Program-made: the position numbers and the translations under genes
In this document: piece by piece, positions 26,701 to 41,700 of the stretch
How positions within the stretch are numbered: position 1 is the first letter of the stretch
How the letters are laid out: the number at the start of each line of letters is the position of its first letter
Notes under the pieces: generated by a model
Databases searched by the model: none
Seen by the model: only the letters and a program-made list of their open reading frames with translations
Told to the model about the DNA's origin: nothing
Source: Larus michahellis
Taxonomy: Eukaryota; Chordata; Aves; Charadriiformes; Laridae
DNA: 64,000 bases
Assembly (NCBI RefSeq): GCF_964199755.1
Contig: NC_133897.1
Coordinates: forward strand, 118,429,579-118,493,578
Direction of reading: 5' to 3'

Positions 26701-29700
26701 ATTATTTCTGCTGCTTAGCTTTTAGAGACAATACCAGGTTTCATCACCAGATATAGATTGGCAGCCTTAATCTAAACAAACTCACTGACAGCACTGTTAG
26801 AGTTCATTAGCGTTCTCACCAGATGCTTCTGTCTGTATATATGAGCATCTCCAGTTTTTCTTTCCAGTACATGACCCGTGATACTAGCACAGCTTTCAAA
26901 TTAAAACAAGAAATCTCAGTATAGCTTCAAATCCTTGCTCTTCTGGGGATCAAATCTGTGCAAGGCTATGAAAAAGCATTGCATATTTCTTAGGCTTCTT
27001 AAAAGCATTTTTAGTTGTTTTACAGATCACTTTAGCAATTTTTTGGCATTTCTCACAAATCTACACAGATATGACTAACACACACACCATTTGTTTTCAC
27101 AGCAAAAGTGCAGAGAGCATTTGTCACTATAAATATCACACAGGGCTATATATACAGATGAAACCTGTGCTTCGTCTGTCTCAGCACAAAGCGACGCTTT
27201 GACACGAAAGCTGTCAGAAATCATTACAGGGAAGAATTTAAAAACCTCATACAATGATTAAGTCGCCATAGCCAAAGTAAGTATCATAAAAACAAGTTAT
27301 AACACAGCGCCAGTTTTTAAGTGAATGAAAAATTAGAGGCCAGGGAGGCCAAATATGTGGGCTTCACAAAGAATGTCTCTTTGAATCTGCAAAGCAGGCC
27401 CGATCAGATCTCACGGTTAGTTTATTGGTCTATCGGCACTTAACAAGAAATGAAGTGGTGGCAACAATCTCAGCCCCAGCTCATCAGTCACATAGGTACA
27501 AAGCATCCAAACGGAAAACAGATTTTCTGATTCTCTGCACCTCCCTAGAGGCCGGCGCTGCTGTCTGAGGACTACAGCATTCTCCTTTCTTGGCTCATTT
27601 GCAAGATAAACATACTCTGGCCTCAAATGCTGCTCCTTTCCAACTGCTGGTGAAAACTCCAGTCAGTCTGAGAGATTAAGAGGATGATCTAGGGCACTAC
27701 TCCATCCAAGAAAAATGCTCATGTGGGAACGCAAAGCCGCTGTTGTTTTTTTTCCACTGTATCTCATTCTGCAAGTCCAGATTCAAACAGTTTCTATCTT
27801 TATTCTTTATCCACATTAACTTCCTTCCTTTTTTTTTTTTTTTTAAAGGGAGTCACACATTTGGATTTAAACAGATTTTTACAGTACTTAACTTAGTTAA
27901 ATAGTGCTTTTCTGCACCTCTGATGACTTGAGATGCGATCGAGACAGTTCTCATACCACGAAATATTGGGCTGGATCGGTAGGGATCAGTATGCAGTTTT
28001 AATGCTTCCAAACACCTGCAGGAAGCAGCATTAGTGATCAGATAGATAACACTCTTCTTAATTACCCCATATGTGAATTTATGGTTCCTAAATTTATAGC
28101 TACAAGATACCTTGTGAAATATTTATAAGAGCTGGTAGATCAGCCCCTACCCTTGTAGGCAAGCTCCAGTTCACGTCCTTGCTTTCTTCCTATCCGTGTC
28201 TGTCTCTGCAGTCTCTTTTGATCCCTATTCTAAAACTGATGTATAATGTTTCCAAATTTTTCAAGCATTCACTGACTTTTAACCCCAAATCAGCTGCATT
28301 TTACCACTTGGAGCAGCAGTTCCTCCATGCTTCTCATGCTGCCTCAGATGGGTATTACAGAGCCCTAAAAGCATTCTTATATTAAAACACCAGTGAAAGA
28401 AATTAGGGAAGCTGCTAGTTTTGATAAAATTATTAGTGCTACAGATGGATCTCATGTCCTTATATACTTATTGCCCTCTTTAAACTCAAGAAAAGACATA
28501 TAATTTGAGCACTGGATTAGACGCTACAACAGGAAAAGGACTAATTTGCTCTGTTACAAAAACCTTCCTAAGCAAGTTAGTTAAAACATGCATATTAACA
28601 AACACAGACTTTTAAGGCTGAGGAATGGATTAAATTATCATAGTTACACAGGGACAAATCTTTAGTTGCTACAAAGGCACATAATTTCATTGACAACAGT
28701 GGCTACAATAAACTTTGTCTAATTTATGTGTAGAGTTGGCCAAAATCCCACAAATCTAGAAATTCTTGAACTTCAGGAAAGCTTTGATCCGGTCCAGACT
28801 TTGTGGCTCTGATCCACTTCAGCTGGGAAGGACCCAAATCCGCTTAAAATATATTTCACAACACATCTTTGCCTGCATTTTTTTCAGATAGGTCATACAT
28901 ACCACATGTAGAACCATTTCTCCTTATTCGCAATACCTACTAGCAGAGCCAGCTATTCCCATCTCCAACCCAGAATGTTAAAAAAGAAGGAAAAAAAAGG
29001 GACGCAAGAGCAAGCTTTAGATCAGTTGACTTGCTACCAAGGAGCAGGAAGAAAGCTAAGGTAGTGAAATCTGCACAGTCAGAATGTTTGGAAGAAATTC
29101 AAACTGGTGAGAAACTCTACGTGACTTGTACAGTGTGGAACAGCTTGCAAAGCACAAAACAAGCCATATCACACTCTTCTTGTTATCCCCAGAAAAACCA
29201 AAGACTCATTTGACTACAGTTTCTAAACAAGCATGTTATGCAAGTTTACCTTTTTTTTTTTTTAAGGTAACAGCTTCATTCACTGTAGTAGGAAAGCTGT
29301 GATCACAAACCACATAGAAAGGTTGTGGTTTTCAGATGACCTAGCTGAGTGTGATGAAACAAAGTAAAATCTAACCAGGGTAAAAAAAGAGTCTGACACG
29401 CTCTTCTGACTGCATTTACCACTGATAATTTAACAAATGAGCTGTTAGTAATTTAAATCAAGTACAGCCAGATCCTAGATCTCCAGATTGTAGGATAATT
29501 CCAGTAGAAATGGACCTCGGGAGGTCAGACTAGGTTGTTTAGCGCTTTGTCCAGTTGAGTCTTGAAAACCTTGGAAGACAGAGACCGCACAGCCTCCCTG
29601 GGCAACCTGTGCCCCTGCCTGACTTGCCCTCAGAGTGAAAAAGTTTTTCCTTATACCCAATCTGAACCTCTTGTTTCATCTTACGCTTGTTATCTTTCAC

Positions 29701-32700
29701 GCACACACCCCATCCCTCCCCATGCACCAGTGTGAAGAGGCTGGATCTGTCTTGAGAATTTCTCCATAGCTACTGGGTGGCTGCTGTTTGTTAGGTGCTC
29801 CCAAAGCTGTCGCTCTTACAGGCTGAAGAAGCCTGGTCCAGCAGCCGTTCCTCACAAGGCAAGTGCTCCAGCCCCCCGACTTTCTTGGCAGCCCTCTGCT
29901 GAACTCACTCCATTTTATCCAATGTCTTCCTTGTATTGAGGTGCCTAAAACAAGGCTCCCTATTCCAGCTGAGGTCCACCAAGTGCTGAGTAGAGGGGCA
30001 TGATCACTTCCATGAATTTACTGCCTGTGCTACTGTTAGTACAACCCAGGATACTTTTGGCCTTCCTACCTGCCAGGGCACACTGCTGGCTCATGTTCAG
30101 CTTGCCGTCTACCAATATCCTCAGATCCTTTTTATGCAGAGCTGCTTCTAAGCCATCCAGTCCCCCCTGTATTATTGTGAGGGGCTCTTCCTTCCCACCT
30201 GCAGGGCATCACATCTCTCCTTGCTGAATTTTCTAAGATTTCTATCAGCCCATTCCTGCAGCCTGTCCAGGTCCCTCTGGAAGGCAACCCTGTCCTTTAG
30301 CGTTATGTGAGTGCGCTCCATCACCTCTGATTCTTCAATAAGGATGTTAAACAGGGTGGGTCCCAGGACAGACCCCTGTGCTACTCCAGTTGTCCCAAGC
30401 CTCCAGTTAGAGTAGGAATCACTAACCTCTACCTCCAGTTAGAGTAGGAATCACTAACCTCTACCTTCTGAGCTTGATCATCCCACCATTTTTCTACCCA
30501 TCTAATTGTCTGCCCATCTAGACTGTAATAGTCTAATTTGGGTTTAAGAACACTGTTGGAGATACTGTCAAAAGCCTTGTTAATGTCAAGGCAAATGACA
30601 TCCACCACTCTCCCCTGCAGATAGCAGTGGGAGTTCTGGTACTGAACCTCAGGGAGCTAGTTTTAACTCTTGGCTCTGGGAAGACACACTGGAAACAATG
30701 TCTGGTGCACAGACTCTCAGAAGGAGTATTCTCCAAAACACCTTTGGAAAGTATAGATTTGTATTACTGGGATTTAGCAGGCCAAATTCTTAGCTGCAAT
30801 AATCAGCCCAGCTCCAATAAACTCAGTCTATATACGGTAATTAATCTCTGCTAACAATCCTGGCATATTATACACCTGGTATTTGTTGCCTCAACTCTAC
30901 ATGCAGGTTGCACAGACAGGCCCTAGAAGCGTCAGTTAGGGAAACCAGAGAGATGCAGAAATTCCTCAGTTCTCCTGGGACAGTCCTGTGTTCCTGTGAC
31001 AGTATTTCTCTTACCTTTGCAAGGAAACTCCATGCTGCATATTGCCCTGAGGTTGTGCTGCTTTTTAGCTTCACTGTGTGCAACATCAGAAAGAACCCCA
31101 ACAGTCCACTGCAAGGGATGGGGAAAGTTTGTTAATAAAGTCTCTTAATTTCAACTAAGCAATCTCTTACAGGCATCTTGGTTTTCCTAACGGCAGAACT
31201 GAACAGTCACCCTTCAAGCAGCGTTAATCCCATTGGGAGAAAGCAAGCTGTGGACTAAGAGCCTACATTATGTCCAGTACATCTTGGGTTTTGTTCAGTC
31301 AGTGACTAGAGTCTGAGTAAGACTTACTTACTCTTATGCCTGGTCTCTAATGCACTTGCATAATTGGAAAAGTAGAGATTATTGGAAACATGAGGTGAAA
31401 TATTAACTTCAGGCATTGAAATGGCTCCAACTAAAGGCAATGCTAATTTCAACAGGAGCCACACATGTTTGGCAACTAACTCACTTCAACCTCCACAGAG
31501 CCTTGAACTGAAAAAATAACCACTGGAAAGTTTCTGCCTGAAGCTTTCAAGCTGTTTAAACTTCACGAAGCCTAAATTCCAATTAGGAAGTCAAATACAT
31601 CTCTACTGTATAACAAATAGACAGATGACTCAGTAGTGCTGGGAACAGAATACTCCAAAGCTCTCCGCTGACAATTAAGTGAATTTTGATTCTCAAGTCA
31701 TATAGGACAGTAGTCCCCAGTGCTCCTGTAGCCAAGACTACTCATAAGGAAACTCTGTTCCCCATCTCACTGGACCTCAAAGAGCTTATAAGATTTGGTT
31801 CTGGATTTTGTTGCACTTGTGACATAATTACAACCAACTGGTTGTGAACCAGTGAAATAGTGTAAACCAGCAACCAGGGAACAGAAAAGGACTTCAAAAT
31901 ATATAAGGCAAAAAATTACTGTGTGGATGGTTGAGAAGCATGAGAGATTACGAAGTATTGTGGGAAGCTGCATGGGAAAGGAGACAGGACCAACACAGCA
32001 GGCAGGCGGTGAGGCAAAAAGTGCCTTGGTGTTCAAAGAAGGTATGCTCTTCTGGATACTGATGCAACGCAGTTGGTGCCCTCTCTGCAATAGCAGGAAG
32101 CATGGAAGATTGTGGCTCCCCAGGTCAGGAGTTCCATGCTGGGCTCCAGCACCTCAGCTAAGTGCTGTTCCCTGCTCAGTACATGTGGCAAAGTTGCATC
32201 TCAGCCACATGTCAGTACAGGCGGTTTTGACACACCGAACAGTAGGGTAAGATAACTGCCCAGGAGGGTTTCTTACACTGAGCCATAACACGAGAGCCCC
32301 AAAGGACTATTTGCTGTGCCTGGAGCCAAGAAAGCAGATGCTGCTTTGATGATAAAAGATAGGCCCAAGCTCAGCTCCCCGTTGCAGAGGATGAAGCGCT
32401 GAACAGTAGAGCATTCCGCTCTCAGAAATCAGTGAGTTCATGAAGCAGCATTGCCCAAACTTTTGAAAGTCCAGCAGCTGGCTTAAGTTTGTTCCACATC
32501 TTCTGCCCTGCTGCCCTGCCCTGCCCACCTTTTAATCAAAGTGATTTGAAGCTGTTTAGTATAATTCAGAGACAAAAACTGAAACAGCTAATTATAATAC
32601 CTGAAATATCGATGTTACAACTAACACCGATTTATTTCACTAAATAAATGGAGCACTTTGCACCTTACTACCAATGCTTCAGACATTCTGCACAGGTGGT

Positions 32701-35700
32701 AGATTTAGCTGCATCAGTTACCCTTACTTTACATTGTATAGGTTTTCCAAATCCTTCATGTCTACAAAGACACTAGATCACAAGATGTAGGAGAGCAACT
32801 GAGATGCTTGTTTCTCCATCTAAACTATTCCTTTCCACTTGCTGTAGTGTACAGTGCTATCTACTATACATGTACCGAAGCTGGGGCAATGGAAACAGAA
32901 GTGGGAGGCTACGACAGTGGTAAAATTCGAATGAAGTGAAAGAGAAGAATATCTGGGCTACACAGATATCCACTAGTGCCTGCAGACAGACCTCACCTTC
33001 AAGAAGAAATAGATTGCACCTACCTACCGTGAAACAACTTATTCATTAATACCTAATTGCAAGTTACTTGTAGTGTGGATAGTCTACCCTTGAAAAAAGC
33101 CACTTTTGTACCAAAAAGCTATATACATAGGGAAATAATTTAACAATCATTTTTAATATCCCCTTTTAATGGAAATTATGGATACAATTAAGAAAATCCA
33201 TAACAATCAGGAAATATTTTTGCCATCAGTTAGCATGAAAACATTTTTTACCCTCTAAAATGAAAATACTTCCATTTGGCAAAAGACTGGAGGAGAAAGA
33301 CAGGAATAAAATTTTTTGAGATAATTAAGACCTATAGAAAACATACTTACATTGTCCTGTGAGCATTACAGTATTGGGCAGTGAACTTTTGCTACTCAAA
33401 ATAAAGGAATGCTTGTTAAAGCTTTTCCCTTTTACCCAAAAAAAGCATTCTGCCAAATAACAGGATGTACAGGCAAATAAATCCATGTACATCCATATAC
33501 TGCTGAAGACTAATACTTTGTAATCACTGCAAACAGCAAGTTTTACAAGGGCTAATCCGACTTGAGAAGCATTTGAGAGATGCTATTTATCAAAGCTTTG
33601 CTACATTAGGTAAAAATTATTTTACTGGTGACTGGGAACTCTCCTGATCAGAACACACTCACTCAAATAAACACATGCACTTCCAGTGTATTTGAATCTC
33701 AGGCCTTCAAATGCATATCCACAGATACGTATTCTGTGCAGTTTTGCTGGCTTATGGCAGCAGAAACTAGTATAACTAAGGTTCTGCATGGTCCAAAATT
33801 TTTAACTGAGAGTCAAGGTTGGAAGTCAACGGGATCTCTTATTTTGAAAACATTCACATGTCCTATTATAGAGAGGTTACCTGGCGCAGCAGCTGCTATG
33901 AAACCTGTAGAAGTACAGAAATGGAAAGTCCAAGGCACTGAAGAGATCACCTGAGGGACAAAGCAATATACTCAGTGGAACACAGGGGAAGAAAATTACC
34001 CACTGTTACAAGCAGGGGAACAGCAATTATATGAACGTTACTAGTTTAACATCCCTTTGAGCCTTTACAGCTGGCTGACTTTTCATTTATGACGCTTTCC
34101 ACATTTTTAGTGTGTTTAATGATTTCTCTCTGACCTTGCTTCTAGCCAGTTCCTGCCTTTCGTTGAAAAAGGGATACGCAAGAGTATTCTTTGCTAGTAT
34201 ACAGAAGATCCTGCTTAAGCAACAGTTGCCAGTGGATAGACATGCACGTATCCACTTCTTTTATTACAGAGCTCGTGATAGTTCCTACTGAAGCAACAGG
34301 AAACACAGACATATGTTGGCTGCTTCCCCCTCTGGCATTTGAACTCTGTCACACAGAGCAAGTTGAGAGGTTTAACAAAGTTCTCCCAAATCCAAGCAGA
34401 GCTCTCGAGTACTTGCATTTCCAGGAACCTGGGCCCTGGTTGTTCTTGGTAGCAACAATTCCCAGGAGTTCTCTGGCCTTCAGGCTCTACAGATTTGGAG
34501 GAAGCTCCATCTTTCACTTTTTGAAATGCAGGACTATTTTGCTTAACATGTCTCTCTATCCTGGTAGGGGAATGCTATATAGACAATATGCACCACCAGG
34601 CAAAAGGGGGAATTTATATTTATTTAAATGCTTCTTCCTTTCTTCTTGTGACTGAGCAAATGTCTAGTGAAAGCAACAGACGATCATTTTTATCCTTCTA
34701 ACTATTTAAACACCAGTGTGATAGGAATATTAACCACCATCAAATATTAAATTTCTCTATTTTTAGCCTTTGAATTTTTGCTACTTCAAATCCTGCCATC
34801 ATCTCAAGTGATGGGATACATCTTATGAAAGTAACAAAATGAAATCTCTGCATAGCATTGAGGGCAATGCAGAGAATGAAACAGTTCTATATGGATTGCT
34901 GGGACACTGCTCTGAAGGGGATATTCTCCTAGGGAATCCTTATTCTTTACTATGCACCACCTCAAAAGCTGTTCTCTGTTGTCTGTCCTATGCTGCTTCT
35001 TTGCAAAGGGCAGGTAAGAAAGGTATTAGTAAATATCATGCAAATTACACAGCGTTATATACCCTCCTCTCTTCTTCCTACATGATATCATATTATTGGT
35101 CATATTCCTGTTGAATTCCAGGGCTAAAATCCTACAGGGTTTGGCCTCTAAAAACACGCATGGAAAGGAAAGGCAATATGGAAACCTAAAAAAGGAACAA
35201 CTCAATCCACTTTACCTGCTGGATGGGATGCAGAGGCCAACAGCACCACACTAAAATATAAAAAAAAAGATTAATTGTATACTACAGAATTTATGACATG
35301 GCGTGAACATTATAAATTGACAGCTTTGTCTTTGTTTTTTCATGATTAAACTTATTCCAGTTAAGTAGAATAACTGAGACATAACTATCAATTTAAAAAA
35401 AAAAAAAAAGTTGGTTGGGAAGGAATCTCCAGGGTCACCTCATACAAGCTCTTACCTGAAGCAGGACTATCACCAATATTTGAACATGTCCTCTGTGGGT
35501 CTGTCTCAAAAAGCCGGGTCCCAAAAACCTCCCAGCATGGAGATTCCACACCTCTCAGAGTAACTTGTCCCACGGCCACCCTACCCTCCAAGTGAAGATT
35601 TTCCTGATGTCCTGTCTTTAAACCACCAAAGCTGCAATTTACAGTCGTTGTTCAGCATTATACCATCTGCCGCTCCTTAGAAGAGTTTGGCTCTGTCACC

Positions 35701-38700
35701 TCTGCAACTCCCTTTCAAGAAGGTGTAGGCAGTTGTTAGGCTGCACCTTGGTCTCCATTTTGCCAATCTCAACAAGATTAGCTCCTTCAAACTCTCCAAT
35801 GTCTGTAGCCCTCTGCTAGATCTTCAGATTCTCAGTATCTTCCTTGAACTGAAAGGCCCAAAACTGCATAAATATTCCAGCTGCTGCCTCAGCAATGCTC
35901 ATAATAACTTCTCTCAATCTGACACCCACAATCCTTCTAATGTAGCCCAATACATGGTTTGCCTTAATTTGCCATGAGCACGCATTACTGCCCCATATAG
36001 ATCTCAGAATTCACTCTTACCCCCAAGTCCTTTTCAACAGACCCGATGTTAAGCCGGCCGGCGACACCACTGAGACTGAATTTACAGAGAACTGTACTTG
36101 TCTCTAGACTTGAGTGTCTCTCTGCCCGAGGACTAATTTAAGCTGTGTGCGTACCATTGTCTGCTTTATAGGGATGTGCATATATTGCATATAAGAGTCA
36201 AATATAGCGTCTTATGCACGTGATTGTGCATGCACTGCACATTCATGCCTAAATTGTGAATCAGAGAAAGGACATATGCTGCAGTTAAACAAGTTCAAAA
36301 AAAATGCATGAAAATAAAACCAAGTACCAGCCCGAATGATGCATGCTTTTCAGAAAGATACAAGGTGAACAAGAAAATCAGCTATGACCAGTTTTTTCCC
36401 TGAAGCATCACTTAAGATTTCTGAGGTCCTACAAAGGCTTCTTCCTCTGAGTTTGCGGTATGGGCTGTACAGTATACCTTTTTCAGTGCTATTGAGTCTT
36501 CTGGTAAATTTCTGATTTTTTTCCAAATTTTTTCATTCCATGTTGTTTCCAAAGGTTAGAAGGCTACAGAAACATACTCTGGGGCACTGTAAGATGGGAG
36601 AAGCATGCATATCTCCAAGGCAGAGCTACAGCTTCCTCCAATTATCACCAACGTACGTCCATGACAAAGGACAAGACGGAGAAGGAGAAAAGAGCATCTG
36701 GAGAGGTTGCTTCTTGATAAGCAGCAAGCGCTGCACTTACACAAGTTAAAAAGACATTCATTAATGTTATGAATGCTAAAGGTAGGCTATTTTCCCTGGC
36801 TAATTACCAGCAATTCTTACAGTTCACTAGGCCCAGTAACAGCAGTAAAGCGCCAACCCAGCCAGCGGAGGAATGGAAGCCTACACAATGAAAAGTTATG
36901 GTAGAGAAAGAACTGGAGGTGGTTCCCAACACACAAGGTTATGGCTAGAAAACTGAACGCGCTGTACATGAGCTACCTCCAGTACCTGTAGCAGTACAGT
37001 GTCATCAGCGTGGTGCTTATATCAGGCCAACTCCCATTTCCAGGGTTAACACAGCTATTGTGTCCAAGCCTGCTTGCTCTCAGCTGGTCCCAGTTCTCTA
37101 TGTCAGCCACCAGGCTACTGTACTCGGTGGCCTGCCTGCAGCATGCTTTGGTGAATCCCAGTGTCATTCGCTGGTATTCACTGGTATGTGGAGACACCGG
37201 TAGCGAAAGGAACTGCAAAGAGCATGGAAATCCTGTGGCCAGGGAAGCCTCGGGGGGAAGCTTATCACTGAAATCAGCCGTGGAAGACAATGGGCTGAAG
37301 GAGGATCCATGAGTGACAGGCAGTTGGGTATTTTAGGCTTAACATTTTATACAATGCCTTTGAAAGGCATCAGCTGGTACAGTATGTTCACATTGTCAAC
37401 ATTTATACATGTTTTTTAAAGATGTGGTTGTCACAAAGATATTAAACAAGGCAAAGCAGATCACTTACGGTAGGCAATTCCCCCCCCCCCCCCTCCTCCC
37501 CACACACGCGTGCTCTCCCCACATGGGATGCCAAGAGGAATTGACAATAAACAGGCCCAATTCCTCAGTTTCCTGGTAAAGAGAGAAAAGGAAGTGAAGG
37601 CCTATTGCTTTTGACTGAATAACAGAGAAAACAGGAGACTGGCAGGGCAAGTGAAACTGTATCAACAGTGATGAGAATTATGACTAAGCCATGTTCCTCC
37701 ACTTTTGATTTTGCATTATTAATTTTTAAACAAAAAAACAGTGAGATTGGGAAATGCTCAGAAAGAAACTTCCTTCTGCAACCAAGAGGAATTGATAACC
37801 CTACCAGACATCCCAGGCCTCAATCCAAAGAAAACACAGAAGGAAAACAAAACCTTGTTTGTGAAGTGTGAGGCAGGTTAAGGCACATGGGTTAGATGGC
37901 ATTAAAGCTGTACCGTAACTCTGCTCTGAACAGAACATCAGTAGAAAAGACGCGGTGATGCTATAAAACCAGATTAGGGATTCAGGGGTTTCCAGCAGGA
38001 CAGCCTGGACATCAGGCTGCAGCAAAACCAAAATCCCTGTGCCGGTTTTCTGTGCTCCTCTCTTTTTCTCCTGTACTCAATACTGAGAGCTGGGTCGCCC
38101 ATGGTCTTCTTTCTGGCTAAAAAGAGTTTTTTTCAGCAAGAACAGCAATTTATGCCTGCAAAGCTGCCCTACTGTGGAAAATCTACTGCAGCTTTTTTAA
38201 TTCACAGAAGTGACGGATTAGCAGCTCTTCCTGAAGCCGGATGTAGCTGCATAGACTAGAGCCTTTACCTCACACCTTTGTCAGTGCCATTCATTCACTG
38301 TTTGAAACTCTCCCACTACAAGTCTTTGTTTTCTCCTCACCAGTGACTGCTAGGCTATCTGGCATGCCTTTGTGAATGAACATCAGACCGTGACAGATAT
38401 TGGGATGTGCTGAAACTTTCTTCCAGGCTCTCCACAAGAAGTAACATATGTCTACCTGCCTCAACACAGGAGAAAACCCAAGATGAGCCGTGACCCATTA
38501 TGTGTAAGACACATTATGTATTATCCCTCAACATGCCGGCTAGACACTACTACCACCACCCCCCTTGCCAGCTAGCCGTGGGGGGAGAAATCTGGCTCCC
38601 TCCTTGATAAAAAGTGGGGGACTGGAAAGGAATAAAAAAAAAAAGTAAGATTACTGGAAAAACCACTATGAAATAGAACACTAACGCCAAAGTCAGAGTG

Positions 38701-41700
38701 CAGGGAAACACAAGACTGCAGTAAAAAAGGGCGGTGGGAAAAAGACTGAAGGACTAGAGGGAGGTTCTTGGAAGTACATTTCCCCTCTTCTCTTCCTCCC
38801 CCTCCCTGCCCCACATGCTTAAACACAAGGGAGATGGATGAACAGGATGGGGTTGGGCACTGAGAAGCAACATCACCCCTCCCTGCTCTGCATAGCACGG
38901 CTCTGCTTTCCCTCCTACACTTGTTCCTGCTCTGGCTCCTTTTTTAAAAGCCATTGAATAATCATGCTGTAAGTGATGAAGTGAGAAGAACACCACACTT
39001 TCAACATCAGCAAATATTTCTTCAGATCTGTTTGGTTCTGGAAAGTTCCTGTTCATGTACATTTGCTTAAGACGTTCTTCCCTCCCAAACTGTTCCAGAT
39101 TTTAAAACAAGAAACAGTGCATGGCATGTAGGGACAGCATATGTTAGGAGACTTTGCTAATTTCAGTTGCATCTCTGGAAGTGTCCAACAGAGCCAATAC
39201 AGTTAATGTTTCTTTATAATCTAAATATATATTTTTTTAATCTAACATATTGGTACATTCTAACATCCAGTAGCTTGGGGCAGAACTTTTAATCTGTTTT
39301 AAACTTTTAATCTCTATCCAGGCAGTCTCTACACTCAGTACAACTGTGCTTTCATACCAAACAGAAACACTTTGAACAGCCTCTGTTGTAACAAACCTAC
39401 ATATTTTCCTGTATTTTCCTATATATTAGGAAAAATTTCTTCACCAAAAACTTATCAAGCACCGGAACAGGCTGCCCAGGGAAGTGGTTGACTTACCATC
39501 CCAGGAGGTATTTAAAAAACATGTAAACATGGTACTTAGGAACATGGTTCAGTGGTGGACTTGGCAGTGTTAGGTTTACGGTCAGACTCGATGATCTTAA
39601 GGGTCTTTTCCAACCTAAACGATTCTATGATTCTAAACACTATCTAGCTGTGCCCACATAGCTGCTTTCTTTTCCCTGCACAGCCGCATGCCAGCTGTCT
39701 GATCTAGGTTAATAATAAGAAGCTATAAAGGCCTATTGATAATAGTGCTAAGAGGAGAAAGTTGCACTCATACCACACTAGCGAGTGCCTTCATAAAGCA
39801 TAGAATCATGCTTGTAGAGACAAGACCACCAGTACATGTTATACTGTCCTGCTCTGGAGGTGGAAATGGGATCCTGTCATGGCTGACACAGTCCTCAAGA
39901 AGCCCAGAGTAGAGGAAGCAGCATATACTTTAATGCCTGCCAAATCACAAACTTTAGTGCTGGGCACTCTCTGACAGAGATAAGCACAGGTTTACAGTAA
40001 TTCTGACCCAGAACTGCCTGTGAGGAGCTAAGAGTCCATTCAGAGAATGTGCAGAGTAAAATGCCCTCTACTCAGTGCAATTTTAGAATACTTTTGATGG
40101 TTTTCTACAGGAATTAAGCTTGTGCAATAAAGCTGTGTGTACATATACATACATAGCTATACATAGCTCTCAAACACGCTGACCCGCTTCATCGAAATTC
40201 GGGAAGTGGCAGTCATCTCCAAGATAACTACATGCGCAGAGGTCTCACAAAGAGACAGACCTCACCAGCGCCTTCTGCAGCAGAAAGATTTCAGCCCCAT
40301 TAGGCACTGGAGGACTTTCATGGCAGTGGCACGTCATGGAGGTCACAAGCAAGGAGAGAGCTTCTGCCAAATTTCACACCCTTTCAAACATCATGCACTA
40401 TTATGACAAAACAAAAATCAGATGCCACTTATCCCATTGCCTATGGCACTGTTTGTTTTCCCTAAACAAGATGAGATCCAAATGCTATGGACTGCAAGCT
40501 TCTCTAACACATAAAACATACATATATAGATAAATATACATACATACATATATAGATAAACAGACATATAGATATCCACAGACCCAAGCCAACAAATAAG
40601 CATGCAGGCTTCTACCTCCTCTAAGCCACCTGTTTTCCAGCAATTGCTTTGCACCATCATCTCACAAGCTACGCTGACCTTTAAGCCCCTTAATGGTGAA
40701 AATCCTCACAAGCTTTGATAACCCATTTTTGCTTTTAAGCAGATGCTAAAATAGCCATCTTCCAATTTGCAAAATTCCATTGTTGTTTTGTTGGTTTTTT
40801 TTAAGAAAAAAGAACAGTTTTAAAATATATACCACTGTACCTCACAGTTTCTTAGCGAGAGTTTCTTCCTTTCAAAAGCCTATAAATCAATAATCATACT
40901 TTCCACGTAATGTGGAACTCCTGCTCTCTGCTGGACACAGCTTCACAGACTTCAAAGGGTATCATCAACTAACGCAGCAGGAAGCCAGCCCTGACTTTTC
41001 AATCAAAGCTGCAAAATTAAGACCTTCAGCCAAAATCTGAATTTAAAGGCTCAGGCCCAGATGCAGATTTCAACTAAAATGACAACTGAGAGTCATAGCG
41101 AGGCAGGTGCCAAATGAAAAATCAATTGATTTTACTGCTTGTTACTCCCTTCAACACAGACAAATAGCTACAGCTTAAGACTTCATGGGTTATTTCTGCA
41201 CACAGCAGCACATTTGCAAGTTCCACAACTAATTCAAAACACTTTCAATAAACACAACTACCTTCTTTGAGTAAAACTGATTTGCTTTGCACTTCACAGT
41301 AGATGGAAAACAGCAACTGACTTAAACAAGAGCCTACTTCAAGCAAACTGATATTCAGATATTGTCAACGCATGGGACCCTGGTGAGTAGACACTACAGT
41401 CATACAAACGCAAAACCAGAGGCCTGCATTACTTATTTATGGAAATAGGAGATTTGATTGAACTAAGATAGAAGGAGATACACAGTATTACCATATTGAT
41501 GATGCTCACAAGATAAATGGGAATCTGTGCTACAGTGGCGTCCCTGATGTGTTCCTACCAAGGATCTTTAACGTGGTCAGACAAGAGTACACATCCATCT
41601 AATCAAATGGAGAAGCACAACTTCATTTTTGTTATGCTTATTCCTAACTTCTGCTCTCTCTTTCATTCCTTTTAACCATCCTTTCTTAGAACTTTGTATT

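Larger units (their letters stand above)
8737..31014 (-). other. TMEM241 intron 13 (22.3 kb)
   Basis: The largest intron. It contains CR1 pieces at about 9700-10264, 10604-10937 and 29500-30625, the 17-bp tandem at 17705, the ATT microsatellite at 22776 and the possible plus-strand exon at 20397-20512. The segment 13080-14560 is moderately GC-richer and has a basic open frame at 14196-14384. The rest looks like unique non-coding DNA. Confidence 0.8.

Noticed and set aside
33628-33954. 108-codon plus-strand frame
   Set aside because: It overlaps TMEM241 exon 12 on the opposite strand; the minus-strand reading has the conserved peptide and splice sites.
34191-34655. 154-codon plus-strand frame in intron 11
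   Set aside because: No recognised domain, no splice-bounded structure, and an overlapping frame exists on the other strand; probably chance.
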